Below are positions 16,876 through 27,351 of a stretch of 64,000 nucleotides of DNA, in pieces. The position numbers were made by a program, and so were the translations under genes. Under the pieces are notes generated by a model. It was not told the DNA's origin and did no database searches. It saw nothing but the letters and a program-made list of their open reading frames with translations. This stretch comes from Chromohalobacter canadensis (GTDB lineage Bacteria > Pseudomonadota > Gammaproteobacteria > Pseudomonadales > Halomonadaceae), in assembly GCF_029544075.1 (NCBI RefSeq), contig NZ_JAJQJH010000005.1:62001-126000 (forward strand). Direction: 5' to 3'. The number at the start of each line of letters is the position of its first letter. Position 1 is the stretch's first letter.

Positions 16876-17708
16876 GACGACTCCTCGTCCTCGGCTGGAG
16901 AATTCGCGTCATCGGCCGATTGCGTCTCGACCGCTACTGAGACCGGAAGATCAAGCAATGCCGGCGCCCGCTGGTCATGCGCAATACGCAGCCCTTTACG
17001 CAGTTCATCGAGCGCATCGTCTTCAAGGGATTGCCACTCCTGCGCATCGGCACGCCAGACGCCACCCGAACGGCCATCCGGTGTGGTGTAATAAAGCCCA
17101 ATACGCCCCACGCGCAGATAGTCGACTTGACGATCATCATCGCCCACCAACGGACCTTGCCAGGCATCCATCTCACGGCCATAGTCGAGTTCCGTGCGCC
17201 AGGCAGAGAGAACGCGATCAAGCTTGTCACCCGCGCTCATTTCGCTGTCATCGAGCATCGCATCGAGACTCTCGACGCGCGCCAAGCGCTCCTCGCGCAA
17301 GAAAGGCAAGTCGGCTTCGATCAGGGTGCGCAATTGCGACACCATATCGCGCAGCTGTCCCGGCAAGGCTTCGCGCGTCACCGAGAGTTGATCGATGGCC
17401 TCGCGGCGCTTCTCGATCAAAGCCTGCTGTGCCTGATTACGGCGGGCAAGCTCGTCGTTGTAGCGCTCGAGGCGCGAGGCTTCGCGTCTGGCATCGCGCA
17501 AGCGCGTCAGCAATTCACGCGTTTCGTCGTCGGCTGCGTCTATCTTGTCCTGCAACGCCGCCTGCTCTTGCTGCGCCTGCGCGCTGGCGTCTCGCAATGA
17601 CGTCTGTTGTGCACAGACCGTTGCGGAAACCCCCATCAATAACGCCATACCGGCGCAAGCCGCACGCCGGCATGTCCGTGTTCGGCTTCGCGTGTCGTTA
17701 GGCACCAC
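16872..17708 (-). CDS. DUF3450 periplasmic coiled-coil protein of the TonB2 module
   Basis: First gene of the operon; 278 aa with a signal peptide (hydrophobic 18-32, cleavage about CAQ). A heptad-rich coiled coil follows (about 36-120, with QAQQEQAALQDKIDAADDE) and then a globular DUF3450 domain containing ELDYGREMDAWQG and GLYYTTPDGRSGGVW. The GTG start has GGGAG 6 nt upstream. The same family precedes ttpC in Vibrio tonB2 clusters. The function is unknown, but the conserved position suggests an auxiliary periplasmic role in TonB2 energy transduction. Confidence 0.85.
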   Translation of the reverse strand: MVPNDTRSRTRTCRRAACAGMALLMGVSATVCAQQTSLRDASAQAQQEQAALQDKIDAADDETRELLTRLRDARREASRLERYNDELARRNQAQQALIEKRREAIDQLSVTREALPGQLRDMVSQLRTLIEADLPFLREERLARVESLDAMLDDSEMSAGDKLDRVLSAWRTELDYGREMDAWQGPLVGDDDRQVDYLRVGRIGLYYTTPDGRSGGVWRADAQEWQSLEDDALDELRKGLRIAHDQRAPALLDLPVSVAVETQSADDANSPAEDEESS

Positions 17709-17805
17709 GCTTTCTCCCGTTGCTTGATCGTGTCGGACGCCCTTAGCGCCGACGAAAGGACGGCTAGCACGCTAATACAAACAAGAACAATTATCAATCA
17801 TGGGC

Positions 17806-17840
17806 TATGAGAAAGAAAAACCGGCCACGTGAGCCGGTTT
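17806..17840 (-). terminator. Rho-independent terminator of etfBA
   Basis: Minus strand AAACCGGC/GCCGGTTT with a 7-nt loop, then TTTTTCTTTC: a textbook intrinsic terminator about 50 bp after the etfA stop. It separates etfBA from the TonB2 operon. Confidence 0.85.
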
Positions 17841-17891
17841 GACAATACATCGCGCACCAAGCCAATCGGCAGGCCGCGTTGGGACTTCGAC

Positions 17892-18818
17892 TTACAATTT
17901 GGATTCGAGTTCGGGAAGTACTTCGAACAAGTCGCCCACCAGACCGTAATCGGCGACCTGGAAGATCGGCGCTTCTTCATCCTTGTTGATCGCCACGATG
18001 ACCTTGGCATCTTTCATGCCGGCCAGGTGCTGGATGGCGCCACTGATCCCTACGGCGATGTACAGCTCCGGCGCGACGATTTTGCCGGTCTGGCCGACCT
18101 GCATGTCGTTGGGCACGAAGCCGGCGTCCACAGCCGCACGCGAGGCGCCAATCGCCGCGCCGAGCTTGTCGGCGATGCCGTCGAGCAGCTTGAAGTTCTC
18201 TCCGTTGCCCATGCCGCGACCGCCAGAGACGACCACGCGGGCACTGCCCAGTTCAGGACGATCGCTACTCGCCAGTTCCTCACCGACGAACTGCGACAGA
18301 GTGTTCTCGACCGTGGCGTTGACTGACTCGACCTCGGCGCTTCCCGTGGCGTCGACGGCATCGAAGGCCGTGGTACGCACGGTAATCACCTTGAGGACAT
18401 CGCTCGACTGCACGGTGGCAATCGCGTTGCCCGCATAGATCGGACGCAGGAAGGTATCGGGGCTTTCCACACCGATCACCTCCGACAGTGCGGCCACGTC
18501 CTTGAGCGCGGCGACACGCGGCAACACGTTCTTGCCGTGGGTGGACGCGGCGGCCAACACATGGCTGTAGTCGCCAGCGAGCCCGGCGATGAGCTCGGCC
18601 AGCGGTTCGGCGAGCTGGTGCGCGTAGACGCCGTCGTCGGCGACCCTTACCTTGCTGACACCGGCCAGTTTGGCGGCCGACTCGGCGACGCCCGCGACGC
18701 TCTCGCCCGCCACCAGGATCTCGATGTCTCCGCCGATGGCCTGAGCCGCGGCAACCACGTGGGCGGTGCTTTCCGCCAGTTGGCCGTTATGATGTTCGGC
18801 GATAACCAGAATGCTCAT
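17892..18818 (-). CDS. etfA: Electron transfer flavoprotein alpha subunit
   Basis: FAD-binding subunit of ETF, which takes electrons from acyl-CoA and other dehydrogenases and hands them to ETF-quinone oxidoreductase. At 308 aa it is of normal length. The C-terminal FAD domain shows [18 protein letters not shown], the [20 protein letters not shown] stretch, and the [20 protein letters not shown] signature. The ATG overlaps the etfB stop (ATGA), so the two subunits are made from one message. Cytoplasmic. Confidence 0.95.
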   Translation of the reverse strand: MSILVIAEHHNGQLAESTAHVVAAAQAIGGDIEILVAGESVAGVAESAAKLAGVSKVRVADDGVYAHQLAEPLAELIAGLAGDYSHVLAAASTHGKNVLPRVAALKDVAALSEVIGVESPDTFLRPIYAGNAIATVQSSDVLKVITVRTTAFDAVDATGSAEVESVNATVENTLSQFVGEELASSDRPELGSARVVVSGGRGMGNGENFKLLDGIADKLGAAIGASRAAVDAGFVPNDMQVGQTGKIVAPELYIAVGISGAIQHLAGMKDAKVIVAINKDEEAPIFQVADYGLVGDLFEVLPELESKL

Positions 18819-19567
18819 GCGATCACCTTGGCTTCGTTCTTGAGTTTGTCGACGAGTTCATCCACGGAGGCCACCTTGGCGCCGCCCTGGCGTTCAGCCG
18901 GCGATTCCACCTTGAGCACACTCAGGCTGGACGCCACGGCAATCCCCATATCCTCGGGGCTCTTGACGTCGATGGGCTTCTTCTTGGCCTTCATGATATC
19001 GGGCAGCTTGGCATAGCGCGGCTCGTTGAGGCGCAGGTCGGTGGTAATCACCGCCGGCAGCTTGAGCGCGACGGTCTGCAGGCCGCCGTCGATTTCACGG
19101 GTCACGCGGACCTCCTCGCCCTCAACCTGTACCTCGGAGGCGAACGTACCCTGCCCCATGCCTGCCAAGGCGGCCAGCATCTGGCCGGTCTGATTGTTAT
19201 CGGTGTCGATGGATTGCTTGCCGAGAATCGTCAGACCCGGCTGCTCGTCCTCAACGACCTGCTTGAGAAGCTTCGCGGCGGTCAGCGACTCGACCTTGTC
19301 GTCGGTCTCGACGTGAATCGCGCGATCGGCCCCCAGTGCCAGGGCGGTGCGCAGCTGCTCCTGTGCGGCTTTGGGACCAATAGTTACGGCAACCACCTCG
19401 CTGGCCACCCCTTTTTCCTTGAGGCGCACCGCTTCTTCCACGGCGATCTCGCAGAAAGGATTCATGGCCATCTTGACGTTGGTGAGATCGACGTCGGAGT
19501 GATCCGGCTTGACCCGGATCTTGACGTTATAATCGATGACGCGTTTGACCGCGACGAGTACTTTCAT
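18815..19567 (-). CDS. etfB: Electron transfer flavoprotein beta subunit
   Basis: AMP-binding subunit of ETF, 250 aa. It starts [19 protein letters not shown] and contains the ETF-beta signature region [20 protein letters not shown] and [20 protein letters not shown] at about 155-200. The [19 protein letters not shown] segment is also typical. It is first in the etfBA operon and diverges from the ETF-QO gene, so electron donor and acceptor are encoded back to back. Confidence 0.95.
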   Translation of the reverse strand: MKVLVAVKRVIDYNVKIRVKPDHSDVDLTNVKMAMNPFCEIAVEEAVRLKEKGVASEVVAVTIGPKAAQEQLRTALALGADRAIHVETDDKVESLTAAKLLKQVVEDEQPGLTILGKQSIDTDNNQTGQMLAALAGMGQGTFASEVQVEGEEVRVTREIDGGLQTVALKLPAVITTDLRLNEPRYAKLPDIMKAKKKPIDVKSPEDMGIAVASSLSVLKVESPAERQGGAKVASVDELVDKLKNEAKVIA

Positions 19568-19618
19568 GGTGTCCTCGCTTGGTTAGAACCGGCAGGCATG
19601 CCCTTAGAATAAATTCAT

Positions 19619-19630
19619 TCAAGCGTTTGA
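19619..19630. promoter_or_regulatory. Imperfect palindrome upstream of etfB (candidate operator)
   Basis: TCAAGCGTTTGA matches its own reverse complement at 10 of 12 positions and lies about 50 bp upstream of the etfB ATG. PsrA-type fatty-acid regulators in Pseudomonas bind related CAAAC/GTTTG dyads near etf genes (family knowledge). The assignment here is a guess. Confidence 0.3.
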
Positions 19631-19808
19631 TAGGGGGCGTGTCCCGAAAAAACGTCGCCCGTTACACACTCGGCGACCCTGTATAATATTGCGTGATCTC
19701 GTCCAACCTGGTCAAACCCTGAAGCGCCGTCATGGCAGTGCCGGACGACAAACTCGATGGAAAATGACATCATGCGGGCCGGCCACTCGGGGTGGAATCA
19801 AACGGCCG

Positions 19809-19834
19809 TTTAAAATACAATCTTTAAAATACAA
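19809..19834. repeat. Tandem 12-bp repeat TTTAAAATACAA upstream of the ETF-QO gene
   Basis: Two perfect copies at 19809-19820 and 19823-19834, so a 14-bp period, in a very AT-rich patch about 100 bp before the GTG start. The spacing is between one and two helical turns, so it could be a protein binding array or a promoter UP-like element. Confidence 0.5.
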
Positions 19835-19933
19835 CCAAGAAAAACGCGACTTGTCCATGCACCATTGCTCGAAAGACACTGTGCATGCTCGGGCGCGTCG
19901 ACCGCCCAACGCGAAGATGGAGGAGATCAAGCC

Positions 19934-21589
19934 GTGGAACGCGAATACATGGATTTCGACGTCGTCATCGTCGGCGCCGGCCCATCCGGGCTCTCGGCGG
20001 CATGTCGCCTGATGCAGCAAGCCCACGAGGCCCAGCGCGAACTCAGCGTCTGCGTAGTCGAAAAAGGCTCCGAAGTGGGCGCGCATATTCTGTCCGGTGC
20101 CGTGCTCGAGACACGCGCCCTTCGCGAGCTCTTCCCTGACTGGGAATCGCGTGGCGCGCCGTTGACCACCCCTGTGCTCAGCGATGATCTCTACCTGCTC
20201 AAGGACGCCGAGAGCGCCCAGAAACTACCCAATGCCTTGGTGCCCAAGAGCATGCATAACACCGGCGGCGCGCATGACAATTATGTCATCAGCGCCGGCA
20301 ACCTGTGTCGTTGGCTGGCCGAGCAGGCCGAAGAACTCGGCGTGGAAATTTTTCCCGGGTTCGCCGCCCAGGAAAGCTTGCACGATGAGGATGGCACGGT
20401 ACGCGGCATCCTCGTCGGAGACATGGGCGTGGCCGCCGACGGCAGTGAAAAATCCGGCCACATGCCGGGCATGGAACTGCGTGCCAAGTACACATTGTTC
20501 GCCGAGGGCGCACGCGGGCATCTCGGCAAGCGCCTGATCGAGCGCTTCGACCTCGACGAAGGTCGCGATCCCCAACACTATGCCCTGGGTTTCAAGGAGC
20601 TCTGGGACGTGCCCGCCGATCAGCACGAGCCCGGACGCGTCTTGCATGGCTCGGGCTGGCCATTGCCCAGCGATACCCATGGCGGCTGGTTTCTCTACCA
20701 TGCCGACAATCAGCAAGTCGTGGTGGGGTTGATCGTCGATCTTTCTTACGACAACCCATACCTCTCGCCCTTCGATGAATTTCAGCGCATGAAGCACCAT
20801 CCGGTGCTCAAGCAACATCTCGAAGGCGGCTCCCGCGTTTCCTACGGGGCGCGCGCTATCACCAAGGGCGGCGCCAATAGTCTCCCCAAGATGACCTTTC
20901 CCGGTGGCCTGTTGATCGGCTGCGATGCCGGCACGCTCAACTTCGCCAAGATCAAGGGCATCCACATGGCGATGAAATCCGGCCTGGTCGCCGCAGATGC
21001 CGTGTTCGAGGCCTTCGTCGCGGGCGACGAAGGTGGCGCGGAGCTGACCGCCTTCACCTCGAAATGGCAAAATAGCTGGGCCTGGGCAGAGTTGACCGAA
21101 AGCCGCAGCTTCGGACCGGCGATTCACAAATACGGCACCGTCAAGGGTGGCGCCTACAACTTCCTCGACCAACTGCTGGGCGGCAAGTTGCCCACCGTGC
21201 ACGACACCACCTCCGATCATGCGCGCATGCGCCATGCCAACGAGGTGACACCCTTTGACTATCCCAAGCCGGATGGCAAGCTCTCGTTCGACAAGTCTTC
21301 GTCGGTGTTCCTCTCCAATACCAATCACGAAGAGGATCAACCCTGCCACTTGCGGCTCACCGATCCCGAAATCCCGGTACGCGTCAACTTGCCGGAATAC
21401 GCCGAGCCCGCGCAACGCTACTGTCCCGCAGGGGTATACGAAATCGTCGAAGAAGACGGCGAACCCAAGTTCCAGATCAACTTCCAGAACTGCGTACACT
21501 GCAAGACTTGCGACATCAAGGATCCGTCCCAGAACATTACCTGGGTGGCGCCGGAAGGCGGTGGTGGTCCCAACTACCCCAACATGTAG
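19934..21589 (+). CDS. Electron transfer flavoprotein-ubiquinone oxidoreductase
   Basis: Membrane-associated FAD and 4Fe-4S enzyme that passes electrons from reduced ETF to the quinone pool. At 551 aa it is the usual length. An N-terminal FAD-binding GAGPSG begins at residue 14 and a C-terminal ferredoxin-like cluster contains CVHCKTCDIKDPSQNITW. I chose the GTG at 19934: GGAGGAG lies 8 nt upstream and the protein then starts MEREYMDFDVVIVGAGPSG, as in Pseudomonas homologues; a longer frame to 19865 has no support. It diverges from etfBA. Confidence 0.94.
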   Translation: MEREYMDFDVVIVGAGPSGLSAACRLMQQAHEAQRELSVCVVEKGSEVGAHILSGAVLETRALRELFPDWESRGAPLTTPVLSDDLYLLKDAESAQKLPNALVPKSMHNTGGAHDNYVISAGNLCRWLAEQAEELGVEIFPGFAAQESLHDEDGTVRGILVGDMGVAADGSEKSGHMPGMELRAKYTLFAEGARGHLGKRLIERFDLDEGRDPQHYALGFKELWDVPADQHEPGRVLHGSGWPLPSDTHGGWFLYHADNQQVVVGLIVDLSYDNPYLSPFDEFQRMKHHPVLKQHLEGGSRVSYGARAITKGGANSLPKMTFPGGLLIGCDAGTLNFAKIKGIHMAMKSGLVAADAVFEAFVAGDEGGAELTAFTSKWQNSWAWAELTESRSFGPAIHKYGTVKGGAYNFLDQLLGGKLPTVHDTTSDHARMRHANEVTPFDYPKPDGKLSFDKSSSVFLSNTNHEEDQPCHLRLTDPEIPVRVNLPEYAEPAQRYCPAGVYEIVEEDGEPKFQINFQNCVHCKTCDIKDPSQNITWVAPEGGGGPNYPNM

Positions 21590-21641
21590 TCATGCCCAGG
21601 GTGTCCTCGCCAACGAGTGGGGGCATCTAAGCGGCCCTACC

Positions 21642-23837
21642 TCAGCTCGGCACCGCTGGTTCCGCCACATGCTCAAGCGGCGCGCGCGCGGCGATCAACC
21701 GCCGGCGCCCCGCCTGGGTGAAGCGCACCTCGATGACTGGATTGGCGGGGTCGCCCTCGAGCACCACGATCTCGCCATCGCCGAAGACCTCATGCCGCAC
21801 CCACTCCCCCACCGCCCATGTCGCAGACGCTGATTCAGCGACTGGTTCTGACGCACGAGTGACGGTTAGATTCAGGCCACAACGTTCGAGATAACGCCCG
21901 ACGACCTCTGGCGCACGCACCGCCAGCGTGTCAGATGGTGTCTCGCCGAGCGCGGCGGCAGCGCGATGGCAGTCGTCCCAGGCGGTCTCGTCGAGGAAGC
22001 GACTGGGACGATGATCGCCGCCATCATGCAGGACCAGCAAACGCTCGCGCGCCCGGGTAATCGCTACGTAATAAAGGCGACGCTCCTCCTCCAGGCGTTC
22101 GGCGTCCAGAGGCGTCTCACGCGTGTAGTGTGGAAAGTCTTCCTCGTTGGCGCCCCACAGCGCGACCATCGGCCATTCGAGTCCCTTGGCGCCATGCACC
22201 GTGGTTACCAACACGCCATCCTCGCGCGCTTCTACCGGTTGACTTAGTAGCGCGATGAAGCCTTCGGGGTCGTTGGCCAGTTCACCGGCCTGTTCGATCA
22301 ACACATCGAGCAGACGCACATCATCCTCGGCCTTGGCGCGCCTCGAGGCGGCGCGTTTGAGGGCCTTGTCCGCCTCGGTGGCTTCGACGACATGTTCAAG
22401 CAGCTTGGCCGGCGGCCAATTCGACATGCGTGGCAGTTCGCATAGCAACTGCCAGCGACGCTTGAGGTTGCGCCGCTGAAGGGGCTTCAACGCATTCAAC
22501 AAAGGGTCGTGCCGCTCAGGCCATTGCTGGGTCTGGGCCAGTTGGCGCGCCAAGGCGGTCAACGTCTCGCGAGGCACGAAGACCGTTGGCTGCGATAACA
22601 GCAGATTGAGCTGCTCAGGGTCCTGCAGGCGGCGCCCATCACGCGCCAGGGCCAGATACCCCGCCAGCGCCTGCACCAGCGGCAGACGGAACACGAAGCG
22701 ATCCTCACGCGCGAGCCGGAACGGAATGCCGGCACGCAACAGCTGCAACTGCACGGAGACGGACAGCGCCCAACTGCGCACCAGCACGCAGGCCTCGCCC
22801 AAGGCTCGCCCGTCGCCGCGCCACTGCTGAAGGGCATCGAGCAGCGCACTGCTGCCCACTGCCACGTCGGCGCGGGTCGCTGGCGTGCTAGGCGCGGCCA
22901 GACATAGCTGATCGGGACGCCGGCGATTGGCGCGAATGGCATGGTTGGCCGCCAACGCCAACACATGGCCATGGCGAAAGGTATACGACAGCGGATAATC
23001 GTGAGCGGTACCGAACAAGGCGGTAAAACGTTCGAACATCGCATCGGGGCGCGCCCCGCGCCACTCGTAGATGCACTGATTAGCATCGCCCACCGCCATC
23101 ACTTGTGCACTCTCACCTGCAAGAATGGCCAGCAGGCGCTGCTGCACCTCGTTGATGTCCTGATACTCATCGACGATCACATGATCGAGAAACCCCTGCA
23201 CACGGGCGCAAGCCTCGGGCGTCGTTTCCAGGCAACGTAGTGGCCGATAGAGCAGGTCGGCGTAGGTCATCAAGGCGTGATCCTCGAGCAATCCCTCGAA
23301 GACCGCATACGCCTCACAGAAGTGCTGGGTACCATCACCGAAATCTAGGCGTTCGTAGAGCAGCTCCGGGGCGCACATCTCAGCCTTGACCAGCTCGCAG
23401 AACTGCGCCAGCGCCTCGAGACGATCAGACTCCAGTGCGGCGTGGCGCTGACTGTCGTCGGCGTGCTCCAGGCTCATCTGTACCGCCTGGCGCAGCAGAC
23501 GCTCGCGTTGCCAATCGGCGGCGATCAACTGACGCGATGACAGATACCCCCAGCGCGTCAGGGTTTGGGTCAAGCGATGGCCGATGGAGTGAAAGGTTCG
23601 CACATCGGGAAGGCGCTGCCCCGCCGCCTCGTGGGTCAGCTTATGGGTGAAGTCCTCGCGTGCGGCACGATTGAACATCAGTACCAACATCCGCTGCGGT
23701 GGCACGCGGTTGGCCAGCAGGTGCAAGACGCGCTGCACGAGCGTGGTGGTCTTGCCGGCACCGGCAACCGCCGACACGCGCGCATGCCCCTCAATATGCG
23801 CGATCACGGCGCGCTGTTCGGGCGTCGCCTCGCTCAC
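21642..23837 (-). CDS. UvrD/Rep-like superfamily 1 helicase with Tudor-like C-terminus
   Basis: A 731-aa UvrD-family ATP-dependent helicase, but not UvrD or Rep itself. Walker A GAGKT lies at residues 26-30, FHSIGHRL is motif Ib-like, the DEYQDINEVQQ (Walker B/motif II) region is near 215, TVHGAKGLEWPMV (motif V) lies near 545, and YYVAITRARERLLVL is motif VI. The last 50 residues (VGEWVRHEVFGDGEIVVLEG ... EVRFTQAGRRRLIAARAPLEHV) resemble the RNA-polymerase-binding Tudor-like tail of UvrD/PcrA. The GTG start overlaps the DUF1285 stop (GTGA) with GAGGAA upstream; an ATG 7 codons earlier is possible. Last gene of the long minus-strand array. Confidence 0.85.
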   Translation of the reverse strand: MSEATPEQRAVIAHIEGHARVSAVAGAGKTTTLVQRVLHLLANRVPPQRMLVLMFNRAAREDFTHKLTHEAAGQRLPDVRTFHSIGHRLTQTLTRWGYLSSRQLIAADWQRERLLRQAVQMSLEHADDSQRHAALESDRLEALAQFCELVKAEMCAPELLYERLDFGDGTQHFCEAYAVFEGLLEDHALMTYADLLYRPLRCLETTPEACARVQGFLDHVIVDEYQDINEVQQRLLAILAGESAQVMAVGDANQCIYEWRGARPDAMFERFTALFGTAHDYPLSYTFRHGHVLALAANHAIRANRRRPDQLCLAAPSTPATRADVAVGSSALLDALQQWRGDGRALGEACVLVRSWALSVSVQLQLLRAGIPFRLAREDRFVFRLPLVQALAGYLALARDGRRLQDPEQLNLLLSQPTVFVPRETLTALARQLAQTQQWPERHDPLLNALKPLQRRNLKRRWQLLCELPRMSNWPPAKLLEHVVEATEADKALKRAASRRAKAEDDVRLLDVLIEQAGELANDPEGFIALLSQPVEAREDGVLVTTVHGAKGLEWPMVALWGANEEDFPHYTRETPLDAERLEEERRLYYVAITRARERLLVLHDGGDHRPSRFLDETAWDDCHRAAAALGETPSDTLAVRAPEVVGRYLERCGLNLTVTRASEPVAESASATWAVGEWVRHEVFGDGEIVVLEGDPANPVIEVRFTQAGRRRLIAARAPLEHVAEPAVPS

Positions 23838-24388
23838 GGCATTTCCTCGGGTAACCAACCAAGGGGCTGCCAGACGCCGTCGCTATATATCCCGAGCTCG
23901 CTACCGTTAGGTGTCTCATGCATCTCGGCGGTATCGATCAGGCGATAGTAGACGTTGCGGTTGAGCCGTGCCGACAATCCGAAGCGAATGGCGACCTCGG
24001 GCACCGGATCGCCGCCCGGCATTGCGCTGACCACGAGGCGGCGTTCCGCGCCCAGGGTGACGCTATCGCCGAGGTTGGTGGTCAGCGTCCACACCCCGTC
24101 GCGACAATCGGCATCGGCAATCAAAAACGCTCGATCCTCAACCTGGATACGCAGCTTTTCGACCGGTGTAACCAGGTAATAATCGCCATCCGCTTCCCGA
24201 CGCAACAGACGCGACAGCAAGCGTACCAAGCGTGCGCGCCCAATCGGCGTACCCTCATGCCACCAGCGGCCATCAGAGGCAATGATCAACGCCATGTCAC
24301 CGCAGAAAGGCGGGTCCCAGGTATCGACCGGCGGCAACGCTGCCGTGGGGGATGCGTCGAGATGCGTCGTCAACGACTCTAGTGTCAT
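23834..24388 (-). CDS. DUF1285 family protein
   Basis: A 184-aa soluble protein of the DUF1285 family. It contains the family-typical PPFCGDMALIIASDGRWWHEG and GTPIGRARLVRLLSRLLRRE near residues 26-65, and YYLVTPVEKLRIQVEDRAFL further on. No catalytic residues are evident. A good GAGGAG site lies 7 nt before the ATG. The stop overlaps the start of the UvrD-like helicase gene. The function is unknown; neighbours upstream are tatD and pilZ. Confidence 0.85.
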   Translation of the reverse strand: MTLESLTTHLDASPTAALPPVDTWDPPFCGDMALIIASDGRWWHEGTPIGRARLVRLLSRLLRREADGDYYLVTPVEKLRIQVEDRAFLIADADCRDGVWTLTTNLGDSVTLGAERRLVVSAMPGGDPVPEVAIRFGLSARLNRNVYYRLIDTAEMHETPNGSELGIYSDGVWQPLGWLPEEMP

Positions 24389-24410
24389 GTTCGCTCCTCG
24401 CTGCTGGGCG

Positions 24411-25238
24411 TTACTGACCGCTCATCTGCGCCAATGCCTCGCGTACGTCATCGGGGGCCTCGGGCAGCGCGGCACGAAACAACCGGTAGAAATTGGCACT
24501 CGTCTGCATCGCGACTTCGTCGACACTGATACCCCGCTCAGCGGCAATGCATTCCGCCACTTCCACGACCCATTGAGGCTCATTGGGCTTGCCACGATGC
24601 GGCACCGGGGCCAGATAAGGGCTATCGGTCTCGATCAATAGCCGGTCGAGGGGTACAAGGCGCGCCAGTTCGTGAACCGAGGTGGCGTTACGGAAGGTCA
24701 CGATACCGGAAAGCGAAATGTAGAAACCCAGCCTCACCGCTTCCCGCGCCATGTCGAGGTCTTCGGTGAAGCAATGCAAGACGCCTCCCACCGCGGGATC
24801 GGTATGCTCACGAATCAACGCCAAGGTATCTTCCTTGGCGTCACGGGTATGTACGACCACCGGCAATTCGAGTTCACGCGCGGCGCGCAGGTGGTGAGCG
24901 AAACGCTGACGCTGCACATCGTGAGCCACTTCATCGTAATGATAGTCCAACCCGGTCTCGCCAATCGCCACCGCGTCATGACGCTGGGCACAGTCGACGA
25001 TGGCTTGCACATCGGGCTCGTGCTCGACCCGATGCAACGGGTGCACGCCGGCGGACAGCGACACGTCATCATGGGCACGAGCGATATCGACCAGGTTAGG
25101 CACGCCATCCAGCGTGACGGCAATCGCCAGGAAGTGACGCACGCCTCGTTGGCGGGCGGCGTCCAGGGCGCTATCGAGCTTGCCGTCATGGGCAGTGAGG
25201 TCGAGTCGATCGAGATGGCAGTGGGAATCAACGAACAT
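24411..25238 (-). CDS. TatD-family metal-dependent deoxyribonuclease (YcfH type)
   Basis: A 275-aa amidohydrolase-fold hydrolase. The family metal motif HCH appears as D4-S5-H6-C7-H8, followed by AIGETGLDYHY and VHTRDAKEDTL and later GVLHCFTEDLDMA and LLIETDSPYLAP, all hallmark TatD boxes. The start at 25238 (MFVDSHCHLDRLDL) is the family start; a longer frame adds a non-conserved leader. It sits between pilZ and DUF1285, and next to holB and tmk, the usual place for the ycfH member of the TatD family. Confidence 0.92.
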   Translation of the reverse strand: MFVDSHCHLDRLDLTAHDGKLDSALDAARQRGVRHFLAIAVTLDGVPNLVDIARAHDDVSLSAGVHPLHRVEHEPDVQAIVDCAQRHDAVAIGETGLDYHYDEVAHDVQRQRFAHHLRAARELELPVVVHTRDAKEDTLALIREHTDPAVGGVLHCFTEDLDMAREAVRLGFYISLSGIVTFRNATSVHELARLVPLDRLLIETDSPYLAPVPHRGKPNEPQWVVEVAECIAAERGISVDEVAMQTSANFYRLFRAALPEAPDDVREALAQMSGQ

Positions 25239-25304
25239 GCGGTACCTAATGAGTCGAAAAGGTTGTGGCCCAGCCCATGGCATTAGGCACTTTTCAGACG
25301 AGGC

Positions 25305-25634
25305 CTAAAGGGTATAGCTGGGGCGTGTGGCAGTGATGCCTTCGAGCTGAGCCTCGATCAGCTCCCTTACACGCTGATCGGCGTCACTGAAATGCACGCC
25401 GATCCCCGGAACGCGCCGCCCACCGACACCCGGCGGCGACAGCCAGGCGACCGTCCCCGAGACTGGCAGACGCTCGGCGCCCTCGGGCAAGGTGACCAAC
25501 AGATACACCGTATCGCCGAGCGCATAACGCTCCTGCGTGGGAACGAAGATGCCACCCCGTTCCAGCCAGGGCATATAAGCTGCCTGCAGAGTCTGCGTAT
25601 CATGGAACGTCAGGGATAAGGCTTTTTGCGCCAC
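25305..25634 (-). CDS. pilZ: PilZ domain protein (type IV pilus biogenesis type)
   Basis: A 109-aa PilZ-domain protein of the founding PilZ class, with AYMPWLERGGIFVPTQERYALGD and VPGIGVHFSDADQRV. The N-terminal RxxxR c-di-GMP-binding motif is not seen, as in Pseudomonas PilZ, so it probably acts through PilB/FimX-type partners. I chose the GTG at 25634 (GAGGAG 8 nt upstream) over an ATG at 25673 without a nearby ribosome binding site. It follows holB, as in Pseudomonas (tmk-holB-pilZ-tatD). Confidence 0.88.
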   Translation of the reverse strand: MAQKALSLTFHDTQTLQAAYMPWLERGGIFVPTQERYALGDTVYLLVTLPEGAERLPVSGTVAWLSPPGVGGRRVPGIGVHFSDADQRVRELIEAQLEGITATRPSYTL

Positions 25635-25726
25635 GCCAGGTACTCCTCGGTCAGGATACACGTCTAGCTTCATGCATGATGTTTATGCCTCCCAGCATGG
25701 CGTTGTCACGAGCGCAACGACGACGG

Positions 25727-27342
<1,616 letters not shown>

Positions 27343-27351
27343 CTACCCCGC

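Larger units (their letters stand above)
19568..19933. promoter_or_regulatory. Divergent etfB / ETF-QO control region
   Basis: A 366-bp gap between divergent genes with no credible coding sequence. It is clearly more AT-rich than its surroundings. It holds a perfect TATAAT at 19682-19687 that could serve as a -10 element, and the palindrome and tandem repeat listed separately. Confidence 0.5.

Noticed and set aside
20225-21499. Minus-strand open frame of 424 codons opposite the ETF-QO gene
   Set aside because: Antisense shadow; the plus-strand protein has unmistakable FAD and Fe-S motifs.
21590-21641. Convergent terminator between the ETF-QO gene and the UvrD-like helicase gene
   Set aside because: An ATGCCC/GGGCAT repeat with a large loop is present but too weak to call.
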